From the NCBI GenBank assembly GCA_050305935.1, contig JBNLGG010000025.1, positions 1-52,280 of the forward strand: a DNA stretch of 52,280 nt, read 5' to 3'. Position 1 is the first letter of the stretch; each line of letters starts with the position of its first letter. The notes beneath the pieces are model-generated. The model saw only the letters and a program-made list of their open reading frames with translations, made no database searches and was not told where the DNA came from. The stretch comes from CAJXNP01 sp050305935 (GTDB lineage: Bacteria > Bacteroidota > Bacteroidia > Cytophagales > Cyclobacteriaceae). Below are positions 18,253-26,023 of this stretch, one piece after another. A program made the position numbers and the translations under genes.

Positions 18253-19758
18253 TCAAATATTCTTGGAGGAAGATCTAAATTTATCCTTCACCATCCTGAA
18301 AAAAGTTTCAATTAATTCATTTACATCATTTGATAGCCTTAGATAATAAATCGGAAGCACAAAAAATACGATAGTGAGCGTGCTTCTTAAAGCTATATCT
18401 ATGACCAGATTATCGACGTACGGTATTAATTTCAGGCTGAAAAATATCAATATCGATAAAACAAAGAGGATGATAAATTTATAAGAATAAGGCTGATACC
18501 TGTATTTCTGATAAAGGAAAACAAACCTGACAAGAAAGTAGGCAAAAATTGAAATCGCCGATGCGATAGCCGCTCCAATGATGCCATAACGTGGTATGAG
18601 AATTAAATTAGTGAGCACAATTGCTATCAGATAAAAAAGGATATAATACGTCTGGTAGCGATAATATCTGGACAGGGCAATTATGTTTTCGCTTACACCC
18701 GCCACCATCCTGAGTACATTTGCCAGACCAATAATAATGATCACCCAAAAGCCGAGCGAATAGGACTCCGGCAAAATCCTGAAGATATTATCTATATTTA
18801 CTACCAATCCCAAAAAGATCAATAAGGCAATCATCGCTTGGGTGAGGCAGGTTCGTCGATACATGTCTTCCACCTTCTCAAAATCCTTGACTTTAAAAGC
18901 ATCAGAAATAATGGTCGTAGCAATTCTTGACATACCCCTGTTGGGCATTAAAATCAGTGTGGTAAAGTTAAATACCGTTACATAAATCCCGGTTGAAAGT
19001 TCTCCCAAATAATAGTTGATCATGATGGTATCTATCTTCAACGCGGCAAACCCACCCAATCCAGTCACCAGACCATAGGAACTCCACGAAAGCATTTCCC
19101 GCAGGTAAGACTTGCGGTATTGGCTTAAATCGGGTTTTAAATTAAAATCTTTGAAAAAAATCAGATGCAGGACGAGTGCAAAGAGTATAATGACAAAGCC
19201 AAATGAATATATCTTAATATATCCATCAAAATCAATCAGGTTAAACACCAATAAAATAAGCCCAAAAAAGAAAATTAATCGCAACCAAAACTCTTTTAGG
19301 GAAATCCCATAAATAGTCCGATAGAGCATGGAATTATAAGTATCCAATAAATTCCAGAAAATATGGATAAAAGTGAGTGGAATAATCAGGTAGATATATT
19401 GGGCAAAATTAGCTGACTTGCTCAGGTTTTGTTCTGCCAGCCAATCCTGCATAGGAATAAAAAACAAGCAAAACACCCCGAAGCCCGTCATTCCCACCAT
19501 TACGATTAAAAAAAGGAAACCACGATGCTTTTCGGTCCTATTCCGGTAGTAAGGAAAAAATTTAGTGATAGCCCGGGTGAAACCCAGCGACCCTAACATC
19601 CCAAATATGATGGCATAAGTGACAATTAGGTTCAAGGCGCCAATCTGCGATTCTGTTAAAAATTTGGGATATAAAAGGGTAGTATTAATAAATCCTAATA
19701 CTGCTCCCACGTAGATAAAAATGGTAGAACTGATTGACTGTTTGATTAAGATACCCAA
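18253..19758 (-). CDS. Polysaccharide flippase (Wzx/MATE-like), operon end
   Basis: A 501-residue integral membrane protein with about 12-14 helices and the polysaccharide-biosynthesis flippase pattern: GYSxG-type loops are absent, but GSLGFTRAITKFFPYYR near the N terminus and SRIATTIISDAFKVKDFEKVEDMYRR in the middle are typical of this group. The family moves lipid-linked glycans across the inner membrane. The apparent start is TTG. It is the last gene of the long glycan operon and lies 10 bases after the GT2 fusion gene. Confidence 0.88.
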   Translation of the reverse strand: MGILIKQSISSTIFIYVGAVLGFINTTLLYPKFLTESQIGALNLIVTYAIIFGMLGSLGFTRAITKFFPYYRNRTEKHRGFLFLIVMVGMTGFGVFCLFFIPMQDWLAEQNLSKSANFAQYIYLIIPLTFIHIFWNLLDTYNSMLYRTIYGISLKEFWLRLIFFFGLILLVFNLIDFDGYIKIYSFGFVIILFALVLHLIFFKDFNLKPDLSQYRKSYLREMLSWSSYGLVTGLGGFAALKIDTIMINYYLGELSTGIYVTVFNFTTLILMPNRGMSRIATTIISDAFKVKDFEKVEDMYRRTCLTQAMIALLIFLGLVVNIDNIFRILPESYSLGFWVIIIIGLANVLRMVAGVSENIIALSRYYRYQTYYILFYLIAIVLTNLILIPRYGIIGAAIASAISIFAYFLVRFVFLYQKYRYQPYSYKFIILFVLSILIFFSLKLIPYVDNLVIDIALRSTLTIVFFVLPIYYLRLSNDVNELIETFFRMVKDKFRSSSKNI

Positions 19759-19768
19759 ATCAAAAAAG

Positions 19769-21148
19769 TTATATTCCAGTAAGAAGTTTTGCCAACTTTA
19801 AGTCAAAATCGGAGAATATCCCATGTGCCGCTTTTTGATCAACAATGATATGCCCCACTTTGCCCCCAATTAATTTCCTGGCTTTTTTAAAATATTCCAA
19901 ATCTGTAACAATTATACCTCCCGTATTTCGGTAAAGCGACTCCCTTTCCAACTTAGTAAATTTTTCCTGGTTCAATATTGGTTTCATTCCCGAGCCGTCG
20001 TGCTGGAAAAAAATTGAATTTTCCTGCCGTACACTGATCAGGCTTTCTGCACCAAAAATTTTTATTGTATAAATGGCGTCATTTATCTCCTTGGGGGTAA
20101 TAAACGGGAACTCAGGTGCCAATAATATTACCCATTTAAAAACAGCTTCCTGTATTTTATCCAATTTTAAAATCTCATCAATGGTGCTCACCAGGCTCAC
20201 ATTTTGCCTTGATAACTCCACATCCCTCGTATGCACTAACACCCTGTTTTCATCCCCATACTTTTTCATTAAGTATTCTATCAATTGGTGATCAGGAGTA
20301 GTGACAATTACCTTTTCCACCAATACTGAATCCAGGGCATATTTAATTTTTTGATCTATTAAATATTCTCCATTGATTTTTTCAAATGCGATTTGGAATT
20401 GACTGGATTTAGATCCCCTAACCGGAATAATTGCCAAGGCTTTTTCGCATTTTAAATCAAGCTTCTGAAAATGATTTTCTTTTATTTTTTGCCTGGTGCT
20501 TAAGATCCTCTTTTCGTTTTTGGTGAGATTACTACCATGCTGCCTGTAGTAAAATAAGGGAGTGTTAATATTCTTAACTTTATGTTGGTTAATGAATTTC
20601 AGCCAAAGATCATAGCCATCCTGACAGGTAAAACTCTCATCGTAGCCTCCTAACTCCTGAAGATAATTTTTCCGGATCATCGTGCAGGCACCGTGTGCCG
20701 GCTGGTCAAAAAGAATTACATCTTCTTCAAACTGATGTCTTCTTTCAAGACCAATCACATTGTCATTCTCGTCAATCAGGTAATAGTCAGGGAATACTAG
20801 GCCTATTTCCTCATTTCTTTCCATTTCATTGCTTAAAAGCAACAATGCGTTTTCATCAAAATAATCATCTGCGTCCAAGCGGACTATATACTTGCCTTTT
20901 GAGACTCTGAGCGCAATGTTATTGGTAATATTAAGCCCTTTATTCTTTTGATAAATGATGCTGACATTTTCAAGGCTTTTATATGTTTCAATAATGCCAA
21001 TAGAATCGTCTGTCGACCCATCATCTATAATTATCAATTCGAAATCCTGAAGAGACTGCTTTAGTACGGATTGAATTGATTTTTCAATAAACCGGCCATA
21101 GTTATGATTAGTGATATAGACTGTAACAAGTGGCTTAACTTCTGTCAT
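19769..21148 (-). CDS. GT2 glycosyltransferase fused to a cytidylyltransferase-like domain
   Basis: A 459-residue two-domain protein. Residues ~5-220 are a GT-A glycosyltransferase family 2 domain: VTVYITNHNYGRFIEKS, the DDGSTD sugar-nucleotide site and the metal motif DADD (VRLDADDYFDE). From ~235 a second domain starts ALAIIPVRGSKSS and continues like the acylneuraminate/KDO cytidylyltransferase fold (VEKVIVTTPDHQLIEYLM; LLAPEFPFITPKEI). The nucleotide-binding loop lacks the usual GGSK-xxxx-KN form, so activity of the second domain is unsure. It overlaps the methyltransferase gene by 14 bases. Either domain may act on a nonulosonate or related sugar (inference). Confidence 0.8.
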   Translation of the reverse strand: MTEVKPLVTVYITNHNYGRFIEKSIQSVLKQSLQDFELIIIDDGSTDDSIGIIETYKSLENVSIIYQKNKGLNITNNIALRVSKGKYIVRLDADDYFDENALLLLSNEMERNEEIGLVFPDYYLIDENDNVIGLERRHQFEEDVILFDQPAHGACTMIRKNYLQELGGYDESFTCQDGYDLWLKFINQHKVKNINTPLFYYRQHGSNLTKNEKRILSTRQKIKENHFQKLDLKCEKALAIIPVRGSKSSQFQIAFEKINGEYLIDQKIKYALDSVLVEKVIVTTPDHQLIEYLMKKYGDENRVLVHTRDVELSRQNVSLVSTIDEILKLDKIQEAVFKWVILLAPEFPFITPKEINDAIYTIKIFGAESLISVRQENSIFFQHDGSGMKPILNQEKFTKLERESLYRNTGGIIVTDLEYFKKARKLIGGKVGHIIVDQKAAHGIFSDFDLKLAKLLTGI

Positions 21149-22256
21149 TTGGAGTGGCGACTAATGTTAAACCATCAGAAAAGCGAATATCGTCTATAAA
21201 CTGTTGCAATTCCATTTGAAAATCACCACTCTCGGTAAAATGCGTATAAGTTCCAGTCTTATTCCCTAACTGCATCAGGCATTCATACACATCCATGCCA
21301 TAATACCATGCAGCATGTGGCTTAAAATGGTGTCGATAAAAAAGTTCAGCGGCTGAGGCATCTGAAAACAGCATAATATGACCCATAGGATCGATATGGC
21401 GAATGACGGTGCCCGGATTGAGTATCTGTGAAGCTGAACTCAGAGAATTCCACCTGGGCAACTTGGCAATAACCATCGCTTTTGGATTTTCCTTCAACAA
21501 TTCAAAAGTCTTATCCAATAAGGCCCCAGGATTGGGAGTATGCTCCAATAGTCCCCAAAAAGTTATCACATCATAGCCTTTATAGTCATCGCCAGTTTCC
21601 AGGAAATCCCTTCCATCCATATCAATTTCCCAAATTTCCCTGGCAAAATTACGGCTGCTTTCACTAAGCTCAATACCATTTGCCACTATTCCATCACGTC
21701 GGCAAGCTTCGACAAAATGCCCTGCACCAGATCCAATATCCAATACCTTTTTGGGATACGAACCATATTCTTTAAAGTAAACTTCTTTCACCCAGTTTTT
21801 CCATGGCACCGCGATACTTTGAAGTCTGAATTCCGCCCCTTCCCTGTTCGTATAGGTCGTTGCGTAGTTTACATCATTTAGATAAAAATTATGGATCGCT
21901 TTTTTTGTCGGTCGCTTTCTCAAATAGACATGCCCAGTGTCCGGCGTTTGAACATATTCACCGCCGTAGATTGTAGCGACATGATCGGTTTCTTCCGTTG
22001 ATATTCCAGTCACCGGGCATGTGGCCACATATTCAAGTTCACTTTCCGTAAAAAGTTTTTCCCTGGAATCTTTGTAGTATTTTAACTGCTTCTTTATACT
22101 GCTTACAATGTCCTTTTTTAGTGCTAACAAATTGGTTTTTTTACCCAAATAAATATCGACTTCGAATTCTTCCGACCGACTGCCATTTTCTCGTGTCCAT
22201 ATTTCACGATTGGCCTTTGAAGGAATGGACATTGAAGTTTTTCTATTCCACTGCAT
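21135..22256 (-). CDS. Class I SAM-dependent methyltransferase, 373 aa
   Basis: The SAM motif I VLDIGSGAGHFVEAC and the motif with FWGLLEHTPNP show a Methyltransf_23-type Rossmann enzyme. The N-terminal ~110 residues (CPVTGIST, YGGEYVQTPDTGHVYL) resemble the zinc-free leader found in glycan-modifying methyltransferases. In this operon it probably methylates a sugar of the surface glycan or its precursor (inference). The gene overlaps its downstream neighbour by 14 bases. Confidence 0.82.
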   Translation of the reverse strand: MQWNRKTSMSIPSKANREIWTRENGSRSEEFEVDIYLGKKTNLLALKKDIVSSIKKQLKYYKDSREKLFTESELEYVATCPVTGISTEETDHVATIYGGEYVQTPDTGHVYLRKRPTKKAIHNFYLNDVNYATTYTNREGAEFRLQSIAVPWKNWVKEVYFKEYGSYPKKVLDIGSGAGHFVEACRRDGIVANGIELSESSRNFAREIWEIDMDGRDFLETGDDYKGYDVITFWGLLEHTPNPGALLDKTFELLKENPKAMVIAKLPRWNSLSSASQILNPGTVIRHIDPMGHIMLFSDASAAELFYRHHFKPHAAWYYGMDVYECLMQLGNKTGTYTHFTESGDFQMELQQFIDDIRFSDGLTLVATPNDRS

Positions 22257-22281
22257 TGCTTAAATTTTTAATTAATCTGTA

Positions 22282-22974
22282 TCAAATACCCAGTTCTACT
22301 TTCTTTTCTATCTCGTGTCCAAGTTTTACCATTAATTCAAATTCCTGGGGCGTGGCGCTCAGAGCGTGGTCACGAATGGTTGTATCTGATTTATCTAACG
22401 TGAAGTGTTTTTCAATAATCTTGGCGCCTCTTGAAATAGCCATCAATACTGTATCAATACCCAAGGTATGATCACTGTAGCCAGTATATTTATCCCGGGA
22501 AAATTCCTTAGGAAAGTCTAACATTTGCCAGGGCATAGTCGGGTATTCCGATTTACACCAGAGATAGCTGATCTTCTCATTGGGCTCAAATGGCAAGCCT
22601 TTCCCTTCCCACATTCCCAACGAAATGATGGTGTTCTTTCCCTCGGCAATTATCTTCTCTACCAAATCAATTTTGTCCTTGACAGTTCTGGAAGCTACTT
22701 TATAGCGATTTACGTTGAACGGTTTGATCAACTCAAACGCTTTCTCACTGATAATGGAAAACATTAACTCAATACCATTGTATTCCGCACACTTTTTTAA
22801 TTGAGCTATTTTTTCTGCATCCAGTTGATTGATCTCCCCCTCACCATCACGCCATCCAAGCTGGAATTTAGCAATATCAGCCCCACACAATTTAGCCTGC
22901 TTTATTAATTCAAATGCGAGGCCTAAATGCCCGTTATAGTTCATGCCGATCTCGGCAATAAATGTCATTCCCAT
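22282..22974 (-). CDS. NeuB/SpsE-like nonulosonate synthase, short form
   Basis: The family condenses PEP with an acylated mannosamine-type sugar to make sialic, legionaminic or pseudaminic acids. Signatures seen: FIAEIGMNYNGHLGLAFELI, AKFQ, GYSDHTLGID and KIIEKHFTLDK. At 230 residues it keeps the TIM-barrel catalytic domain but lacks the C-terminal SAF (antifreeze-like) domain that closes the active site in usual ~340-residue NeuB. The reading frame ends normally, with no frameshift seen. It lies 1 base before the SpsF-like cytidylyltransferase. Which sugar is made is not readable. Confidence 0.82.
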   Translation of the reverse strand: MGMTFIAEIGMNYNGHLGLAFELIKQAKLCGADIAKFQLGWRDGEGEINQLDAEKIAQLKKCAEYNGIELMFSIISEKAFELIKPFNVNRYKVASRTVKDKIDLVEKIIAEGKNTIISLGMWEGKGLPFEPNEKISYLWCKSEYPTMPWQMLDFPKEFSRDKYTGYSDHTLGIDTVLMAISRGAKIIEKHFTLDKSDTTIRDHALSATPQEFELMVKLGHEIEKKVELGI

Positions 22975-22975
22975 T

Positions 22976-23662
22976 TTATTTTATTGAATTGTAAACATTA
23001 AGTATATCCTCCAATGAGTAATCAAGCGGATCTGGTAATAATTCGTACATTTTTGACAAAGCAAGAAAATCTTCTTCGGTGTCGACAGCCAGTTTTAAAC
23101 CCTTGGCCTCCGGATTTTTCTCGTTCAAAAAAACAAATCTACTACCAATTGATTCATTTTCATAAAGATATAATGTCACATGTTCGTTAAATCTTTCTTC
23201 AGAAAACAAATTGATGATTTTTTTATAGAAAACCACTTTTAATATCTCAATGCTCATCCCAAAGGGAAAAGTTCTTCCAGGCACATTTGTAACGAAATCA
23301 AATTGAGAGTTCTCCGCGGCCCTCAGCATTTCATCCAATAGAGAGATTTCAATCAATAAATTATCTCCATTCACACGAACTGCATAATCTAACTTATAAT
23401 GCTCCGCGCACTCCAAAAAACGTCTGGCAACATTTTTTAAATCTCCCCGGAAGCATTCAATTTCATTATCCAAGCAAAAAGCCGCTATCACATCGTCCGA
23501 CGGATCATTTGAAGTAGTAACAACGATTTTAGGGTTATGACTTGATCTCCTAAGCCGATCAACGATGTGACCTAAAATAGGCTTCCCATTAATTTTCTTT
23601 AAAATTTTTCCTGGTAAACGACTGGAAGAATACCTGCATAAAATGAGAATACCGGCGTTCAT
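22976..23662 (-). CDS. SpsF/NeuA-like cytidylyltransferase
   Basis: 228 residues, GT-A-like nucleotidyltransferase. The start MNAGILILCRYSSSRLPGK is the CTP-binding loop of the SpsF/KDO-cytidylyltransferase group, followed by NGKPILGHIVDRLRR, a VRVNGDNLLIE metal-binding aspartate and LAVDTEEDF. It would activate the acid made by the NeuB-like enzyme as a CMP sugar. Stop overlaps the next gene; coupling is tight on both sides. Confidence 0.82.
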   Translation of the reverse strand: MNAGILILCRYSSSRLPGKILKKINGKPILGHIVDRLRRSSHNPKIVVTTSNDPSDDVIAAFCLDNEIECFRGDLKNVARRFLECAEHYKLDYAVRVNGDNLLIEISLLDEMLRAAENSQFDFVTNVPGRTFPFGMSIEILKVVFYKKIINLFSEERFNEHVTLYLYENESIGSRFVFLNEKNPEAKGLKLAVDTEEDFLALSKMYELLPDPLDYSLEDILNVYNSIK

Positions 23663-24210
23663 GGGCGTTCTCCGATTTTCTTCGCAGGAGTGCCACCGTA
23701 TATACCAAACTCCACAGTGTCGGCATTTACGACAGATCCGGCTGCTATAATCGATCCTTTTTTGATCGTCACACCTTTAAGAATTTTGGCACCGGTTCCT
23801 ATCCATACATCTTCCTCGATTTTTATTGCAGCAGTTTCATTGGCTTGTTGGTTAATCGGGATATTTTTCTCAATACCATGGTCACTATCCACAATGTAAA
23901 CAAAGGGAGCTATTAGACAGTCATTGGCAATTTCAATTCTTTCTGAAGCAAATATAAAGGTGTGATAACCGATTGTTGTATTTTGACCAATGTAGATGCT
24001 TGCAGATCCATTACATGCACAAATTCTCGCCCCCTCTTTAATCACGCAATTATCCTCAATTTCTACATTCTTAGGGTATCTGAAAATCTTTGAGTTTACT
24101 TCAAAAAAAACATTTTTACCCACTTTTTTCAATCGCCATTTATTTTTTTGATAACGCCACCAGGTAAAGAAGTTTGGTTTCAGATGCTTTCGTAATTGCT
24201 GGTTAGTCAT
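23659..24210 (-). CDS. Hexapeptide-repeat O-acetyltransferase
   Basis: A left-handed beta-helix acyltransferase of the LacA/WbbJ/NeuD type. Repeats read VEIEDNCVIKEGARI, IGQNTTIGYHTFIFA, IEEDVWIGTGAKILKGVTIKKG, with the histidine in VDSDHGIEKN for acetyl-CoA catalysis. I moved the start to the ATG at 24210 (MTNQQLR), because an AAGGAGA Shine-Dalgarno sits 8 bases upstream, rare for this genome. It overlaps the preceding stop codon. The likely substrate is a sugar of the operon's glycan. Confidence 0.87.
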   Translation of the reverse strand: MTNQQLRKHLKPNFFTWWRYQKNKWRLKKVGKNVFFEVNSKIFRYPKNVEIEDNCVIKEGARICACNGSASIYIGQNTTIGYHTFIFASERIEIANDCLIAPFVYIVDSDHGIEKNIPINQQANETAAIKIEEDVWIGTGAKILKGVTIKKGSIIAAGSVVNADTVEFGIYGGTPAKKIGERP

Positions 24211-25111
24211 ACAGTTTCTCCTTTTTAAATGCATCAATAAATGACCCTGGCGTAATATTTATGATTTCGCTTGCTTTCCTCTTTTCCACATATTCTTTTA
24301 TTTCCCAATAGGCTTGAAATGCATAGACAAACTTAGTTAAAACCTCATGGATTTTTCGCTCCTCGCCCGAACCTCCCTTGTACATCGGTTTAGGCGTAGA
24401 GGAATTCTTATTTTCAGAGTTGTCCTGCTGATCATCATAAAAATGTTTTTGAGAAAGTAAAACCCTGTTGTCATTCGTCACCATCATTTCCCTTGTCCAG
24501 TTATGATCCGCACCCACCAGGAATATCCTCTTATACTTTGCATGCAATGCTATGAAAATCGATGGGATCAACACATTATGAGGCCTTGGCATCCCTAATC
24601 TTAAACCATACCAAAAATAGTTCAAACTTTTAAAACCTTCTATCGGAGTCGTATTAAAGTAGGATATAGTAACTTTTTGGTTTTTCCTTATTTCCTTGTC
24701 CCAGACCCTATTTTTACGAGCTAAAACTGGCACAAGTAGTGCCATTTGCCAATTCGTATCTTCGGCAATCTTTGTAAACGTGAGGTTTCGGTCTTGCCTC
24801 CAGCTTTCCTTTTCTTCACCAACAAAATATTCCGGACTAGTGATTACGTAGAATTTGGGCTTTACTTTTTGGTATTCTTCAGTACGAGCAAAAAAATTCA
24901 CACAAAGCGTATCAGTGTTGTTTCGAGTTAAATAACCTGAAGCCAAAAATCTTGTTAATGAAGGGCCGTTTCCTAAAATTATTATGTCGTCTCCTGACTT
25001 GTATTCCTCCCACTTAATACGGGTACCTCTCCTCGACTGAATCAGTATTTTCAAAAATGAAAGTATGGAATAAAAACAATTCTCGAAAAAAGACTGGATT
25101 GGAGATTTCAT
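24203..25111 (-). CDS. Putative GT42-like (sialyltransferase-type) protein
   Basis: 302 residues. N-terminal anchor-like hydrophobic segment (10-25), then IIILGNGPSL at 45-52, the hallmark of GT42 sialyltransferases and of DUF115/MAF-type proteins. Later come PSIFIALHAKYKRIFLVGADHNW, a second part of that fold (motif A-xx-Y-xxI-xLxGxD), and SQKHFYDD, where a histidine could be the catalytic base. The neuB- and neuA-like genes next door support CMP-nonulosonate transfer. It could instead be a DUF115 relative. The gene overlaps the next GT2 gene by 4 bases (ATGA). Confidence 0.65.
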   Translation of the reverse strand: MKSPIQSFFENCFYSILSFLKILIQSRRGTRIKWEEYKSGDDIIILGNGPSLTRFLASGYLTRNNTDTLCVNFFARTEEYQKVKPKFYVITSPEYFVGEEKESWRQDRNLTFTKIAEDTNWQMALLVPVLARKNRVWDKEIRKNQKVTISYFNTTPIEGFKSLNYFWYGLRLGMPRPHNVLIPSIFIALHAKYKRIFLVGADHNWTREMMVTNDNRVLLSQKHFYDDQQDNSENKNSSTPKPMYKGGSGEERKIHEVLTKFVYAFQAYWEIKEYVEKRKASEIINITPGSFIDAFKKEKLYD

Positions 25112-26019
25112 CGATTAAAAATTAAGCCTTTTTGTACCCAAAAACGAAATTTTAAAAGCATCCATCCTCTTGAAATCTTCCCACTAAATAAAAAGGTTAC
25201 AAACAACACCGCCGACGCAACAGACTTAAAAAATTCTTCGCCTATTTTCTTCACCACTTCAATCATCCCTTTTTCCAGAATCCTTTTTCGCTCGCTTGTG
25301 CCAACACCGGTAGCAAGCCCTCTAATATACGATAGCTCAACTCTGTTTTTAGGTATAACATGATCAACCTGCACAGATGGCACATAATAAATGCTTTCAT
25401 GCTCACTTTTCATTCTTAAAAACACTTCCTTTTCATCACCCCCTTCAAGACCACTTCCTTTTCGTCCGAGGTTTACGTTGAACAATCCGTATTTCTCGAA
25501 AACCGACCTGCGAAATGTCATATTAGCTCCGATTGGAAACTTTCTTCCCTTAAACGGTTGCTCCCTTTCTCCCATATCCAATGCAGAGACCAAAGGCATC
25601 AAGTGGGAAGACATCCACCTGGGAATTTCATCTTCGAACACAGGATTTATTTTCCCTCCAATCGCCATTACTTCATTATTGTTTTTGAAAAACTTAACTA
25701 TGTTTTCAGCGAATTCAGGATAAACAAAAGCATCATCGTCAATGAAATTTATTAATGGTGCTTTGCTTTCATTAATACCTCTATTTCTGGAATGTGAATG
25801 CCCTTGATTTTTTTCTACAAAATACCGGAAATTTGTCCTTTCAGGAGTGCTTAGAAAATCCTTACAAATATGTTCAGTGTTATCCGTACTATTATTGTTT
25901 ATAATTATCACTTCGAAAAAATTCTTATCAATGGTTTGCCTGGTTAAATGTTCCAGGCACCTTTGCAGGTATTTTCCACGATTATAAGTACAAACAATAA
26001 TTGAAACTTGCGGATCCAT
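25108..26019 (-). CDS. GT2 family glycosyltransferase
   Basis: GT-A fold: VSIIVCTYNRGKYLQRCLEHL at the start, the NNNSTDN donor site, DDDAFVYPEF with metal-binding aspartates, and GGDEKEVFLRMK for the catalytic base. The last ~60 residues are hydrophobic, so it may be membrane-bound. It is the second gene of the operon, 5 bases downstream of the YfhO gene. Confidence 0.9.
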   Translation of the reverse strand: MDPQVSIIVCTYNRGKYLQRCLEHLTRQTIDKNFFEVIIINNNSTDNTEHICKDFLSTPERTNFRYFVEKNQGHSHSRNRGINESKAPLINFIDDDAFVYPEFAENIVKFFKNNNEVMAIGGKINPVFEDEIPRWMSSHLMPLVSALDMGEREQPFKGRKFPIGANMTFRRSVFEKYGLFNVNLGRKGSGLEGGDEKEVFLRMKSEHESIYYVPSVQVDHVIPKNRVELSYIRGLATGVGTSERKRILEKGMIEVVKKIGEEFFKSVASAVLFVTFLFSGKISRGWMLLKFRFWVQKGLIFNR

Positions 26020-26023
26020 CCTG

